Assembly: GCF_003115855.1 (NCBI RefSeq)
Contig: NZ_KZ819073.1
Coordinates: forward strand, 124,001 to 188,000
Direction of reading: 5' to 3'
Length of the DNA: 64,000 nucleotides
From: Brenneria corticis
Lineage (GTDB): Bacteria > Pseudomonadota > Gammaproteobacteria > Enterobacterales > Enterobacteriaceae
The position numbers were made by a program, and so were the translations under genes. Below the pieces are notes generated by a model. The model did no database searches. It had not been told where the DNA came from and was given only the letters and a program-made list of their open reading frames with translations. Of the stretch, positions 17,858 to 26,459 are shown in pieces; position 1 is the first letter of the stretch, and each line of letters starts with the position of its first letter.

Positions 17858-19627
17858 GTGAGACTGTTTGCTCAACTAGGCTGGTTTTTTCGCCGTGAAT
17901 GGCGGCGCTATATCGGCGCGGTGGCATTGCTAATTGTGATTGCCGTTCTGCAACTGCTCCCTCCCAGACTGGTTGGCGTGGTGGTCGATGGCGTCACGCA
18001 ACGCAATATGCCCACGGCCGAGATGATGCAGTGGATAGGCGTTATGCTGCTGACCGCGGTGATGGTTTATCTGCTGCGCTGCGTCTGGCGCGTGTTGCTG
18101 TTTGGCGCGGCCTATCAACTGGCGGTTGAACTGCGCGAAGATTTTTATCGCCAGCTCAGCCGTCAGCATCCCGCTTTCTATTTACGCCACCGCACCGGCG
18201 ATTTGATGGCCCGCGCCACCAATGACGTGGACCGCGTGGTGTTCGCCGCCGGCGAAGGGGTGCTGACGCTGGTCGATTCGCTGGTGATGGGGTGCGCCGT
18301 GCTGGTGGTCATGTGTACCCAGATAAGCTGGCAGCTGACGTTGCTGGCGCTGCTGCCGATGCCGGTTATGGCGCTGATTATCAACCATTACGGTACGCAG
18401 CTGCATCAGCGTTTTAAATTGGCTCAGGCGGCATTTTCCTCGCTGAACGATCAGGCACAGGAAGGGCTGACCAGCATCCGAATGATTAAATCGTTTGGTC
18501 TGGAAGACTATCAGTCGGCGCGTTTTGCGCAGGTTGCGGCGGATGCGGGCGCCAAAAATATGTACGTCGCCCGGGTTGACGCGCGTTTTGACCCCACCAT
18601 TTACATCGCCATCGGGCTGTCGCATCTGCTGGCCATCGGCGGCGGCAGCTGGATGGTGGTCAACGGCTCGTTGACGTTGGGGACATTGACCAGTTTTGTT
18701 ATGTACCTTGGGTTGATGATATGGCCGATGCTGGCGCTGGCCTGGATGTTCAATATCGTCGAGCGCGGAAGCGCCGCGTATGGCCGTATTCGCCAACTGC
18801 TGACGGAGGCGCCCGTCGTGATGGACGGTACGCAATCTTTGCCGGCCGGGCGCGGCGCGCTCGAGGTCGATATTGAGGCGTTTCATTACCCTGAGAGCCC
18901 GCGCGGGGTGCTGAAAGATCTCCGCTTTACGCTCAAACCGGGGGAGGTGCTCGGGCTGTGCGGGCCTACCGGTTCCGGCAAAAGTACGCTGCTGGCGCTT
19001 ATTCTTCGCCATTTCGATATCGAGTCGGGGGATATTCGCTATCACAACCTTCCCCTGTCGCACATTCGTCTGGATGAACTGCGCCACCGCTTTGCCGTCG
19101 TGGGGCAAACCCCTTTCCTGTTTTCCGATACCGTCGCCCGCAATATCGCCCTGGGACGGCCCGACGCCACCCGGCAGCAGATAGAGCAGGCCGCCCGGCT
19201 TGCCAGCGTGCACGAGGATATTCTGCGCTTGCCGCAGGGATATGACACCGAAGTGGGGGAGCGCGGCGTTATGCTGTCCGGCGGTCAGAAGCAGCGTATC
19301 GCCATCGCCCGGGCGCTGTTGCTGGAGGCGGAAATTCTGATTCTGGATGACGCCCTGTCCGCCGTTGACGGGCGAACGGAGCATCGCATTCTGCGGAATC
19401 TTAAGCAATGGGGCGGACAGCGAACGTTGATTATCAGCGCCCATCGGCTCTCCGCGTTAACGGAGGCGAACGAGATCCTGGTCCTGCAGCATGGACATGC
19501 CATCCAGAGCGGCGGCCACCGCGAGCTGGTGGCGCAATCCGGCTGGTATCGGGATATGTACCGTTATCAACAGTTGGAGGCCGCGCTGGATGACGCGCCG
19601 TCGGCCGAAGGGGAAAAGGATGAATAG
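17858..19627 (+). CDS. mdlA: ABC multidrug exporter half-transporter MdlA
   Basis: ABC exporter subunit of 589 residues: an N-terminal six-helix membrane domain and a C-terminal ATPase with Walker A GPTGSGKST, signature LSGGQKQRIAIARALL and Walker B ILILDDALSAVDG. It probably forms a heterodimer with MdlB; the substrate is not established. The start is taken as GTG at 17858 because the protein then begins VRLFAQLGWFFRREWRR, matching E. coli; an in-frame ATG 63 bases upstream adds 21 unconserved residues partly encoded by the ERIC flank. It overlaps mdlB by 8 bases. Confidence 0.95.
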   Translation: MRLFAQLGWFFRREWRRYIGAVALLIVIAVLQLLPPRLVGVVVDGVTQRNMPTAEMMQWIGVMLLTAVMVYLLRCVWRVLLFGAAYQLAVELREDFYRQLSRQHPAFYLRHRTGDLMARATNDVDRVVFAAGEGVLTLVDSLVMGCAVLVVMCTQISWQLTLLALLPMPVMALIINHYGTQLHQRFKLAQAAFSSLNDQAQEGLTSIRMIKSFGLEDYQSARFAQVAADAGAKNMYVARVDARFDPTIYIAIGLSHLLAIGGGSWMVVNGSLTLGTLTSFVMYLGLMIWPMLALAWMFNIVERGSAAYGRIRQLLTEAPVVMDGTQSLPAGRGALEVDIEAFHYPESPRGVLKDLRFTLKPGEVLGLCGPTGSGKSTLLALILRHFDIESGDIRYHNLPLSHIRLDELRHRFAVVGQTPFLFSDTVARNIALGRPDATRQQIEQAARLASVHEDILRLPQGYDTEVGERGVMLSGGQKQRIAIARALLLEAEILILDDALSAVDGRTEHRILRNLKQWGGQRTLIISAHRLSALTEANEILVLQHGHAIQSGGHRELVAQSGWYRDMYRYQQLEAALDDAPSAEGEKDE

Positions 19628-21401
19628 CCCGCGCAAGCTCTGGCCGACGTTAAAACGGCTGCTGGCCTATGGCTCGCCGTGGCGCAAGCCGTTGGCGCAG
19701 GGCGTCGTGATGCTCTGGGTGGCCGCCGCCGCCGAGGTTTCCGGCCCGGTTTTGGTGAGTTATTTCATCGACCATCTGGTGGCGCAGGGGGAGTTTCCGC
19801 TGGCGTTGGCGGCGGGACTGGCCTCTGCCTATTTGTTGTTGCAGATGTTGGCGGCGGCGCTGCACTATTTCCAGCGACTATTGTTTAACCGGGTGGCGGT
19901 CGGGGTGGTGCAGCAGTTGCGCATCGACGTTATGGATGCGGCGTTGCGTCAGCCGCTCAGTACTTTTGATACCCAGCCGGTAGGCCAACTGATATCGCGC
20001 GTCACCAACGACACCGAGGTGGTGAAGGATCTGTACGTCATGGTGGTATCGACGGCATTGCGCAGCGCGGCGCTGATTAGCGCCATGCTGGTGGCGATGT
20101 TCAGCCTGGATTGGCGGATGGCGCTGGTGGCCCTGACTATTTTCCCGGCGGTGCTGATCGTTATGCTGATCTATCAGCGCTACAGTACGCCGATTGTGCG
20201 TCGGGTACGCAGCCATCTGGCGGATATCAACGACGGCTTCAATGAAGTGATCAACGGCATGGGCGTGATTCAGCAATTTCGCCAGCAGGCGCGATTCGGT
20301 GAACGGCTGGGCGGCGCCAGCCGGGAGCATTATCGGGCGCGCATGCAGACGCTGCGCCTTGACGGGTTCCTGTTACGCCCGTTGCTCAGCCTGTTTTCCG
20401 CCATGGTGCTATGCGGTCTGTTGTTGCAATTTGGTTTTAGCGCAGTGGGATCGGTCGGCGTCGGCGTGCTGTATGCGTTTATCAATTACCTGGGGCGTCT
20501 AAATGAACCGCTAATTGAACTGACCACTCAGCAGTCCATGCTGCAGCAGGCGGTGGTGGCCGGCGAACGCATCTTTGAGCTGATGGACGGCGTGAAGCAA
20601 GGTTACGGCGGCGATGAGCGCATGCTTACTCAGGGGCGCGTGGAGATCGACGACGTCTCCTTCTCATATGGAAACGGCAAAAACGTCTTGCAACATATTT
20701 CCCTGACTATCCCTGCGCGCGGGTTCGTGGCGTTGGTTGGGCACACCGGCAGCGGCAAAAGCACCCTGGCCAATCTGCTGATGGGGTATTATTCGCCGGA
20801 TAAAGGCGAAATTCGTCTGGATGGGCGTCCGCTGCAAACCTTGTCGCATCAGGTATTGCGCCAGAATGTCGCCATGGTGCAGCAGGATCCGGTGGTGCTG
20901 GCCGAATCCATGTATACCAACGTCACCCTGGGGCGCGATATCGGCGAAGAGGAAGTATGGCGGGTGCTGGATATTGTGCAGCTATCCGAACTGGTGCGTT
21001 CGTTCCCTGAGGGGTTGCATACCTGCATTGGGGAGCAGGGGAATAATTTGTCCACCGGGCAGAAACAGCTGCTGGCGATCGCCAGGGTGCTGGTGCAAAC
21101 TCCCAAAATCCTGATATTGGATGAAGCCACGGCGAATATTGATTCCGGTACGGAACAGGCGGTGCAGAAAGCGCTGAGCGTCATCCGCGACCAAACGACG
21201 CTGATCGTCATTGCTCACCGGCTTTCGACGATCGTCGAGGCCGACGCCATTATGGTGCTCCACCACGGACAGACCGTCGAACAGGGCACCCACGAGCAGT
21301 TGCTGCGCCGACAGGGGCGTTATTACCAGATGTACCAGCTGCAGCTGGCGGGAGAAGAGCTGGCGGTTGCGCTGACTAACGAATCTGCCGCTGTGCCGTG
21401 A
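19620..21401 (+). CDS. mdlB: ABC multidrug exporter half-transporter MdlB
   Basis: Second half-transporter, 593 residues, with the same membrane-plus-ATPase layout. Walker A is GHTGSGKST, the signature is degenerate (LSTGQKQLLAIARVL), and Walker B reads ILILDEATANIDSG with the catalytic Glu. MdlA has DD where the Glu is expected, so MdlB probably carries the active composite site, a common pattern in heterodimeric exporters. The start ATG at 19620 lies inside the end of mdlA, indicating translational coupling; the open frame extends upstream without conservation. Confidence 0.95.
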   Translation: MNSPRKLWPTLKRLLAYGSPWRKPLAQGVVMLWVAAAAEVSGPVLVSYFIDHLVAQGEFPLALAAGLASAYLLLQMLAAALHYFQRLLFNRVAVGVVQQLRIDVMDAALRQPLSTFDTQPVGQLISRVTNDTEVVKDLYVMVVSTALRSAALISAMLVAMFSLDWRMALVALTIFPAVLIVMLIYQRYSTPIVRRVRSHLADINDGFNEVINGMGVIQQFRQQARFGERLGGASREHYRARMQTLRLDGFLLRPLLSLFSAMVLCGLLLQFGFSAVGSVGVGVLYAFINYLGRLNEPLIELTTQQSMLQQAVVAGERIFELMDGVKQGYGGDERMLTQGRVEIDDVSFSYGNGKNVLQHISLTIPARGFVALVGHTGSGKSTLANLLMGYYSPDKGEIRLDGRPLQTLSHQVLRQNVAMVQQDPVVLAESMYTNVTLGRDIGEEEVWRVLDIVQLSELVRSFPEGLHTCIGEQGNNLSTGQKQLLAIARVLVQTPKILILDEATANIDSGTEQAVQKALSVIRDQTTLIVIAHRLSTIVEADAIMVLHHGQTVEQGTHEQLLRRQGRYYQMYQLQLAGEELAVALTNESAAVP

Positions 21402-21511
21402 CCGGATGCACTCATAAGTACAAGCGAAAACCGGAGGCAGCCGGCGGCTTCGCACCATCACCAAGCATATTCATGCGGTTTTTCGTCTTTATGCACTGAA
21501 AATAGGCGCAG

Positions 21512-21528
21512 CGCACTGTCGTGGTGCG
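21512..21528 (+). promoter_or_regulatory. NtrC (GlnG) binding site upstream of glnK
   Basis: GCAC-N7-GTGC (21513-21527) has the spacing and half-sites of NtrC enhancer sites such as those at E. coli glnAp2. It lies about 110 bases upstream of the sigma-54 promoter, a usual enhancer distance. Confidence 0.75.
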
Positions 21529-21636
21529 TCCTGTGCCCCTGCTTTTTTGGTTTTTTTTCTCCAGTGATGATTTTTCCCCCGGTTAACAGACCTGAACCGC
21601 GTTCTTTGCGCTGATATCCGTCGGATAAATCATTTA

Positions 21637-21652
21637 TGGCACACCCTTTGCT
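21637..21652 (+). promoter_or_regulatory. Sigma-54 promoter of glnK-amtB
   Basis: TGGCAC-ACCCT-TTGCT is an exact match to the sigma-54 consensus TGGCAC-N5-TTGCW. It lies 90 bases before the glnK start and explains nitrogen-limited expression through NtrC. The rest of the 340-base mdlB-glnK gap shows no gene. Confidence 0.9.
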
Positions 21653-21741
21653 TTATTTACCGCGTGAAGATAATTCGAAATGAGAGTAATCCGAGATAGC
21701 GGCGGGCGAAAGTCTGAACTTAACGGTTAGGGGGATGATAA

Positions 21742-22080
21742 ATGAAACTGGTTACTGTGGTGATAAAACCATTCAAGCTGGAGGATGTGCGTGAGGCTTT
21801 GTCTTCCATCGGCATTCAGGGACTTACCGTCACTGAAGTGAAGGGGTTTGGACGTCAGAAAGGGCATGCCGAGCTGTATCGCGGCGCGGAATACAGCGTT
21901 AATTTTTTGCCGAAAGTGAAAATCGATATCGCGATTGCCGATGATCAACTGGACGAAGTCATTGATGTCATCAGCAAAGCGGCCTATACCGGAAAAATTG
22001 GTGACGGTAAGATTTTTGTTGCTGAATTACAACGGGTTATTCGTATTCGTACTGGCGAAACTGACGAAGCCGCACTTTAA
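21742..22080 (+). CDS. glnK: Nitrogen regulatory PII protein GlnK
   Basis: Trimeric PII signal protein of 112 residues. The T-loop GFGRQKGHAELYRGAEYSVNF contains Tyr51, the residue uridylylated by GlnD. The signature segment TGKIGDGKIFV follows. When nitrogen is plentiful the unmodified trimer plugs the AmtB channel. The gene is co-transcribed with amtB 30 bases downstream, the conserved glnK-amtB pair, from the sigma-54 promoter. Confidence 0.98.
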   Translation: MKLVTVVIKPFKLEDVREALSSIGIQGLTVTEVKGFGRQKGHAELYRGAEYSVNFLPKVKIDIAIADDQLDEVIDVISKAAYTGKIGDGKIFVAELQRVIRIRTGETDEAAL

Positions 22081-22110
22081 CACCTGGCTTAGATGCGTAA
22101 ATAGGGATGG

Positions 22111-23403
22111 ATGAAAATGAAAAAACTTGTCTCCTCATTGGGTCTTGGTGTGGCTGCTTTGCTCCCGTCCTGGGCGATGGCCGCGGCACCAACGATCGAT
22201 AAAGCGGATAATGCTTTTATTATGATTTGTACCGCGCTGGTACTTTTTATGACTATACCTGGAATCGCGCTGTTTTATGGCGGTTTGATTCGCGCCAAGA
22301 ACGTCCTTTCCATGCTGTCACAGGTGATAATTTCTTTTGCGCTGGTGTGTATTTTATGGGTCGTCTACGGCTATAGCCTGGCCTTTAGCGAAGGTAACGC
22401 TTTCTTCGGCGGTTTTTCCAACTTCCTGCTGAAGGGAATTGCCGTTGATTCGATTACCGGTACATTTTATCAGTACGTGCACGTAGCTTATCAGGCTTCT
22501 TTCGCCTGTATCACCGTGGCGCTGATTGTGGGAGCCATCGCCGAGCGTATCCGTTTTTCCGCGGTGCTGATCTTCGTCGCGCTGTGGCTGACGTTCTCTT
22601 ACCTGCCGATGACCCATATGGTGTGGGGCGGCGGCTATCTGGCCGCTGACGGCGCGCTGGACTTCGCCGGCGGTACGGTGGTGCATATCAACGCCGCGGT
22701 TGCCGGTCTGGTCGGCGCCTATCTGTTGGGCAAACGTGCCGGTTTCGGTAAAGAAGCGCTGAAGCCGCACAATCTGCCGATGGTGTTTATCGGTACGGCG
22801 ATCCTGTATATCGGTTGGTTCGGCTTTAACGCCGGTTCCGCCGGTGCGGCAAATGAGATTGCCGGTCTGGCCTTCCTGAATACGGTTGTGGCGACCGCCG
22901 CGGCGATTTTGGCATGGGTTGCCGGCGAGTGGTTGGTACGCGGTAAGCCTTCGCTGCTGGGAGCCTGTTCGGGCTGTATCGCCGGTCTGGTCGCCATTAC
23001 GCCAGCCGCCGGGACGGTGGGCGTCGGCGGGGCGCTGATTATCGGCCTGGCCGGTGGTTTTGCCGGCCTGTGGGGCGTAACCGTACTGAAAAGATGGCTG
23101 CGCGTTGATGACCCCTGTGATGTGTTCGGCGTTCACGGCGTCTGCGGTATCGTCGGTTGTATTCTGACCGGCGTATTCAGCTCCGCGTCTCTGGGCGGTA
23201 CGGGGTATGCGGAAGGCGTGACCATGGCTCACCAGGTTTGGGTACAGCTGTTTAGCGTTATTGTCTGCTTCGTATGGTCCGGCGTGGCGGCCTTCATCGC
23301 TTTCAAAGTGGCCGATCTGGTCGTTGGGCTGCGCGTGCCGGAAGAGCAGGAGCGCGAAGGTCTGGACGTCAACAGCCATGGCGAGAATGCTTACAACCAG
23401 TAA
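22111..23403 (+). CDS. amtB: Ammonium channel AmtB
   Basis: Trimeric ammonium/ammonia channel of 430 residues. A signal peptide ends near AMA (residue 25), and eleven membrane helices follow. DNAFIMICTALVLFMTIPGIALFYGG and the twin-His helices (DFAGGTVVHINAA and DDPCDVFGVHGVCG) are conserved. The cytoplasmic tail EQEREGLDVNSHGENAYNQ is nearly identical to E. coli. Gated by GlnK. Confidence 0.98.
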   Translation: MKMKKLVSSLGLGVAALLPSWAMAAAPTIDKADNAFIMICTALVLFMTIPGIALFYGGLIRAKNVLSMLSQVIISFALVCILWVVYGYSLAFSEGNAFFGGFSNFLLKGIAVDSITGTFYQYVHVAYQASFACITVALIVGAIAERIRFSAVLIFVALWLTFSYLPMTHMVWGGGYLAADGALDFAGGTVVHINAAVAGLVGAYLLGKRAGFGKEALKPHNLPMVFIGTAILYIGWFGFNAGSAGAANEIAGLAFLNTVVATAAAILAWVAGEWLVRGKPSLLGACSGCIAGLVAITPAAGTVGVGGALIIGLAGGFAGLWGVTVLKRWLRVDDPCDVFGVHGVCGIVGCILTGVFSSASLGGTGYAEGVTMAHQVWVQLFSVIVCFVWSGVAAFIAFKVADLVVGLRVPEEQEREGLDVNSHGENAYNQ

Positions 23404-23427
23404 GTAGTGTGAATATACCTTGATCGG

Positions 23428-23463
23428 CAGGGCGCGGAGGTTATCCCGCGCCCTGTTTTTTTA
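23428..23463 (+). terminator. Terminator of glnK-amtB
   Basis: CAGGGCGCGG (23428-23437) pairs with CCGCGCCCTG (23446-23455), followed by seven T. Confidence 0.85.
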
Positions 23464-23570
23464 TGACGGGCTTCCTGCCCGTCACCCTACGGGCCGTCGC
23501 AAGCGACGTTGAAAATCGCTCCCGGCGATTTTTTATGACGGGCTTCCTGCCGTCACCCTACGGCCCGTCG
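23463..23570 (+). repeat. Three-hairpin repeat module, one full and one partial copy
   Basis: The full copy (23463-23534) consists of hairpin 1 GACGGGC-TTCCT-GCCCGTC, hairpin 2 CGTCGC-AA-GCGACG, and hairpin 3 AATCGC-TCCCG-GCGATT followed by T. A partial second copy (23535-23570) repeats hairpin 1 and the start of hairpin 2. It lies between the convergent amtB and tesB. A related copy is at 43499-43570. The family is not one I can name. Confidence 0.75.
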
Positions 23571-23571
23571 G

Positions 23572-24441
23572 CTATTTGCCCACAGAGAGGCGGCGCATAA
23601 CGCCTTCCTGTACGCTGGAGGCGACCAGTACGCCTTCCCGGGTATAAAACTGTCCGCGCACAAACCCCCGGGCGCCCGAGGCGGAGGTGCTTTCCACGCT
23701 ATACAGCAGCCAGTCATCGAGACGGCATCGGCGATGAAACCACATCGAGTGGTCAATGGTGGCAATCTGTATACCCGGTTCCAGAAAGGCGACGCCGTGC
23801 GGCTGCAATGCGGTTAATAGAAAATTGCAGTCGGATGTATAGCCAAGCAGATATTGATGCACGCGTTCATCGTCCGGCAACGGGCCGTTGGCGCGGCACC
23901 AGACATGCCGTATCGGCTCTTCCACTTTCCCTTGCAGCGGGTTATGAAATTTTACCGGGCGCATCTCGATGGGTCTCGGCTGGGTGAACTTATCACGAAA
24001 CTGCGGCGGCAGCAGGTGAACCATGCTTTGCGCAATATCCTGCTCCGAGCTGAGCTCTTCCGGCGGGGTAACCACCGGCATCACATTTTGATGTTCAAAG
24101 CCCTCTTCATGGCTCTGGAATGAGGCCGTCATATAGAAAATCGGCTTGCCATTCTGGATGGCGCTGACCCGACGCGCGCTGAAACTATTGCCGTCGCGCA
24201 GATTTTCCACATCATAAATAATGGCTTTTCGGCTATCGCCCGGCAACAGGAAGTAGCTGTGAAATGAATGGATGCCGCGCTCCGTCGGCACGGTCTGTTT
24301 GGCTGCTGACAGCGACTGGCTTACCACCTGTCCGCCAAAGACCTGCCGCAGTCCTAAATCATCGCTTTGTCCCCGGAATAGCCCTTCCTCAATTTTTTCC
24401 AGATTAAGGAGGTCGAGAAGGTTTTTTAATGCCTGGCTCAT
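23572..24441 (-). CDS. tesB: Acyl-CoA thioesterase II TesB
   Basis: Double hot-dog thioesterase of 289 residues, acting on medium- and long-chain acyl-CoAs, tetrameric in E. coli. The residues of the active-site triad are recognisable in TIDHSMWFHR (Asp), ESTSASGARG (Thr/Ser) and SSVQEGVMR (Gln). The N-terminal LFRGQSDDLGLRQVFGGQVVSQSL is conserved. It is convergent with amtB and separated from it by the hairpin repeats. Confidence 0.96.
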   Translation of the reverse strand: MSQALKNLLDLLNLEKIEEGLFRGQSDDLGLRQVFGGQVVSQSLSAAKQTVPTERGIHSFHSYFLLPGDSRKAIIYDVENLRDGNSFSARRVSAIQNGKPIFYMTASFQSHEEGFEHQNVMPVVTPPEELSSEQDIAQSMVHLLPPQFRDKFTQPRPIEMRPVKFHNPLQGKVEEPIRHVWCRANGPLPDDERVHQYLLGYTSDCNFLLTALQPHGVAFLEPGIQIATIDHSMWFHRRCRLDDWLLYSVESTSASGARGFVRGQFYTREGVLVASSVQEGVMRRLSVGK

Positions 24442-24750
24442 GCAGTCGGCCTCATTGGTTACACGTTATTTAGAAAGAGAAAACCCATCACGCATTTTAA
24501 ATGGGGGGCTAACGGGTTGATATAGGTAATTTAAATCATAAACCAGGAAAATATCAGAATTTTGTACCATCATTATTCTATTAAGTAACCCATACTACTT
24601 ATACCCTTCGTTTTTCAGGTTGCAGGTGTGTTCCCGGTCCCTGGGGGGGATTTGATTGCTGCTTTCCCGCACCCTGAACTCTATTGGGTATAGCGAAAGT
24701 CGGTTTCTTTGATACCGGCATTCCGACAATAATAAAAGGAGACTGATCGC
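24442..24750. other. Divergent tesB-ybaY intergenic region
   Basis: About 310 bases of AT-rich DNA between divergent genes. It presumably carries both promoters; I see no gene, RNA or repeat. Confidence 0.5.
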
Positions 24751-25302
24751 ATGAAATTATGGCATATCGCAGGTGGAATCATGGTATCGATGACGTTGAC
24801 AGCCTGTGCAGATAAGAGTGATTATGGCGTTTCTCCTCATACCGGCGCGCCGGTAACCTCCACTTCCGCTCAGCATGCAACCATATCCCAGCCGGCCGTC
24901 ACCGGGACGGTGAATATTCGTCAGCGCATCGCTTTACCGGCTAATGCGGTGGTAACGGTGACGGTATCCGATGCGTCGCTGGCGGATGCGCCTTCAAAAG
25001 TGATTACCCAGCGAGCAACCCGTATCGAGGGGAAACAGGCGCCTTTCCAGTTTGTGTTGCCGTATAATCCGGCCGATATCCAACCTAAAGCCCGAATTTT
25101 ACTCAGCGCGGCCGTGGCGATAGATAACCGAGTGGTGCTGGTGACGGAGAATGTTTTACCGGTTATCACCAACGGCGTGAATAATGCCGATCTGGTCCTG
25201 GTGCCGGTACCCTCCGTGCCTTTACCCGCGCACAGCTCGGCGCCGTTGTCGTCGGAACCGCCGTCGATAACGCCATCACAACCGGTTCAATCCGCCTGGT
25301 GA
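24751..25302 (+). CDS. ybaY: YbaY family lipoprotein
   Basis: Lipoprotein of 183 residues with a lipobox LTAC (acylated Cys19). The mature part has the YscW/YbaY beta-sandwich: TGTVNIRQRIALPANAVVTVTVSDASLADAPSKVI and PFQFVLPYNPADIQPKARILLSAA, very close to E. coli YbaY. The C-terminal 40 residues are a Pro/Ser-rich tail of low conservation. Related pilotin-like proteins assist secretion, but E. coli YbaY has no settled function. Confidence 0.92.
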   Translation: MKLWHIAGGIMVSMTLTACADKSDYGVSPHTGAPVTSTSAQHATISQPAVTGTVNIRQRIALPANAVVTVTVSDASLADAPSKVITQRATRIEGKQAPFQFVLPYNPADIQPKARILLSAAVAIDNRVVLVTENVLPVITNGVNNADLVLVPVPSVPLPAHSSAPLSSEPPSITPSQPVQSAW

Positions 25303-25312
25303 TTTATCCAAA

Positions 25313-25344
25313 CGGTACGCGCCGCGGTTTTACGGCGCGTACCG
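25313..25344. terminator. Shared hairpin between convergent ybaY and ybaZ
   Basis: A 12-bp perfect stem, CGGTACGCGCCG (25313-25324) with CGGCGCGTACCG (25333-25344), spans the ybaZ stop codon. With short T/A runs in the loop only, it may act in both directions. Confidence 0.55.
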
Positions 25345-25650
25345 CCAACGGAACCTGTCAAGATCGATTCTCCCTTCTCGGGTAAAGCTCACGCCCTCAG
25401 CCCGTAACGCTGATTTCTGACGCCGATGGTCGCCGCCGACCAGCGATATCTCGCCTTTGCGGTTGATCACCCTGTGCCAGGGGAGTTTACTGTCCTCGGG
25501 CAAGCGTTTTAGCACCCCACCGACCTGTCTGGATGCTCGAGGAGAGCCGGTCAGCAGCGCCACATCGCCGTAGGTCGCCACCTTCCCGTAAGGGATCGCG
25601 GCCACGATTTGAAAAACGCGTTGGCGAAAATTGTCATTTTCCCCTGTCAT
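25330..25650 (-). CDS. ybaZ: Alkyltransferase-like protein (ATL) YbaZ
   Basis: Protein of 106 residues homologous to the DNA-binding domain of O6-alkylguanine-DNA methyltransferases. The usual acceptor motif PCHRV is PWHRV here, so it cannot accept an alkyl group; ATL proteins instead bind O6-alkylguanine and hand the lesion to nucleotide excision repair. The start at 25650 is preceded by AGGAAG and begins MTGENDNFRQRVFQIVAAIPYGKVATYGDVA. A longer upstream frame to 25728 is unsupported. Confidence 0.93.
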   Translation of the reverse strand: MTGENDNFRQRVFQIVAAIPYGKVATYGDVALLTGSPRASRQVGGVLKRLPEDSKLPWHRVINRKGEISLVGGDHRRQKSALRAEGVSFTREGRIDLDRFRWRYAP

Positions 25651-25820
25651 CCAAGGCTTCCTGTATTTCGATTGATGTAAATAATGTAGAAAACCTATAG
25701 TGGCATAGCGTGCTGGGCAAGAAAACAACGTTCAGACGGCGGTAGCTTGCAATTGGCCTGTCCATCACCCATAATGCCCGTCGCTCTGTTGTAACGAATG
25801 TTTGGCGGAGCACTGTCAAT

Positions 25821-25934
25821 GGGGGCCCTGTCGGTTCTCCCGCAACACTAACCTGTGGACTCGGTCAGGTCCGGAAGGAAGCAGCCGCAGCAGGAGACGT
25901 GTGTGCCGGGATGTAGCTGGCAGGGCCTCCACCA
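25821..25934 (+). ncRNA. ffs: 4.5S RNA of the signal recognition particle
   Basis: The segment contains the diagnostic conserved tip sequence of bacterial 4.5S RNA (GGTCAGGTCCGGAAGGAAGC with GCAG just after), and the outer helix GGGGGCCCTG pairs with CAGGGCCTCC. The size, about 114 nt, equals E. coli 4.5S RNA and the position next to ybaZ is conserved. The RNA binds Ffh and directs membrane-protein synthesis to FtsY. Confidence 0.97.
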
Positions 25935-25945
25935 ATTTCTACCCG

Positions 25946-25994
25946 CGATTCACTCTGCAAGCCATTCCTGCAACTCGAATTATTTAGGGTATAT
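25946..25994 (+). repeat. Right half of an ERIC element
   Basis: From GCGATTCACTCTGC to TTTAGGGTATAT, the segment matches the right-hand half of an ERIC repeat, including CTGCAACTCGAATTATTTAG, which recurs exactly at 63531-63550. No left half precedes it; 4.5S RNA ends 12 bases upstream. Confidence 0.75.
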
Positions 25995-26199
25995 CTGTTT
26001 TATTGCTGATTGGGGATAAGATATATCGATTTAATAATCTTTATAAAAAATCAGTATTCTAATTATTTCTTTTATCAGAAATACAGTTTGTTACAAATGC
26101 TGCTTTATTCAGGCGTTAAAAAGACAATAAAAACAAAGGCCGATAATGTTATCGGCGCAATGTATTTTATATCTAGGTTTATGTACTTTGCGTCAAAAA

Positions 26200-26403
26200 T
26201 TAACGGACGTATTTCCACACCGCGGTAGGGACTTTGTCATAAAGTTTGTTCATCGTCAGTTCTGCCAGACGATGATCTGCCGCGGAATAGAACATCTCCA
26301 GTTCATCGTTAGAGAGCTCATACTTGTTTTTCTCTATAACGCGTTCCAGTGTGTCAATGGTTGTGCATTTACGCAAACGCATCAAATAATCGATTTTTTT
26401 CAT
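26200..26403 (-). CDS. hha: Hha family expression-modulating protein
   Basis: Small nucleoid-associated regulator of 67 residues that binds H-NS and modulates silencing of horizontally acquired and virulence genes. The core DYLMRLRKCTTIDTLERVIEKNKYELSNDEL and SAADHRLAELTMNKLYDKVP is nearly identical to E. coli Hha. The N-terminus is shorter than E. coli's (MKKIDYLM rather than MSEKPLTKTDYLM). It follows tomB after 56 bases on the same strand. GC content is clearly lower than in the neighbouring housekeeping genes. Confidence 0.95.
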   Translation of the reverse strand: MKKIDYLMRLRKCTTIDTLERVIEKNKYELSNDELEMFYSAADHRLAELTMNKLYDKVPTAVWKYVR

Positions 26404-26459
26404 GTTGGCCTTTATGCGAACAGTACCTGGTGGTTAATAAATATAAGATAAATTATTGC

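Noticed and set aside
18182..19444. A 420-codon minus-strand open frame within mdlA
   Set aside because: Antisense shadow of a conserved ABC transporter gene, with the same skewed Arg/Gln/His composition and no ribosome site.
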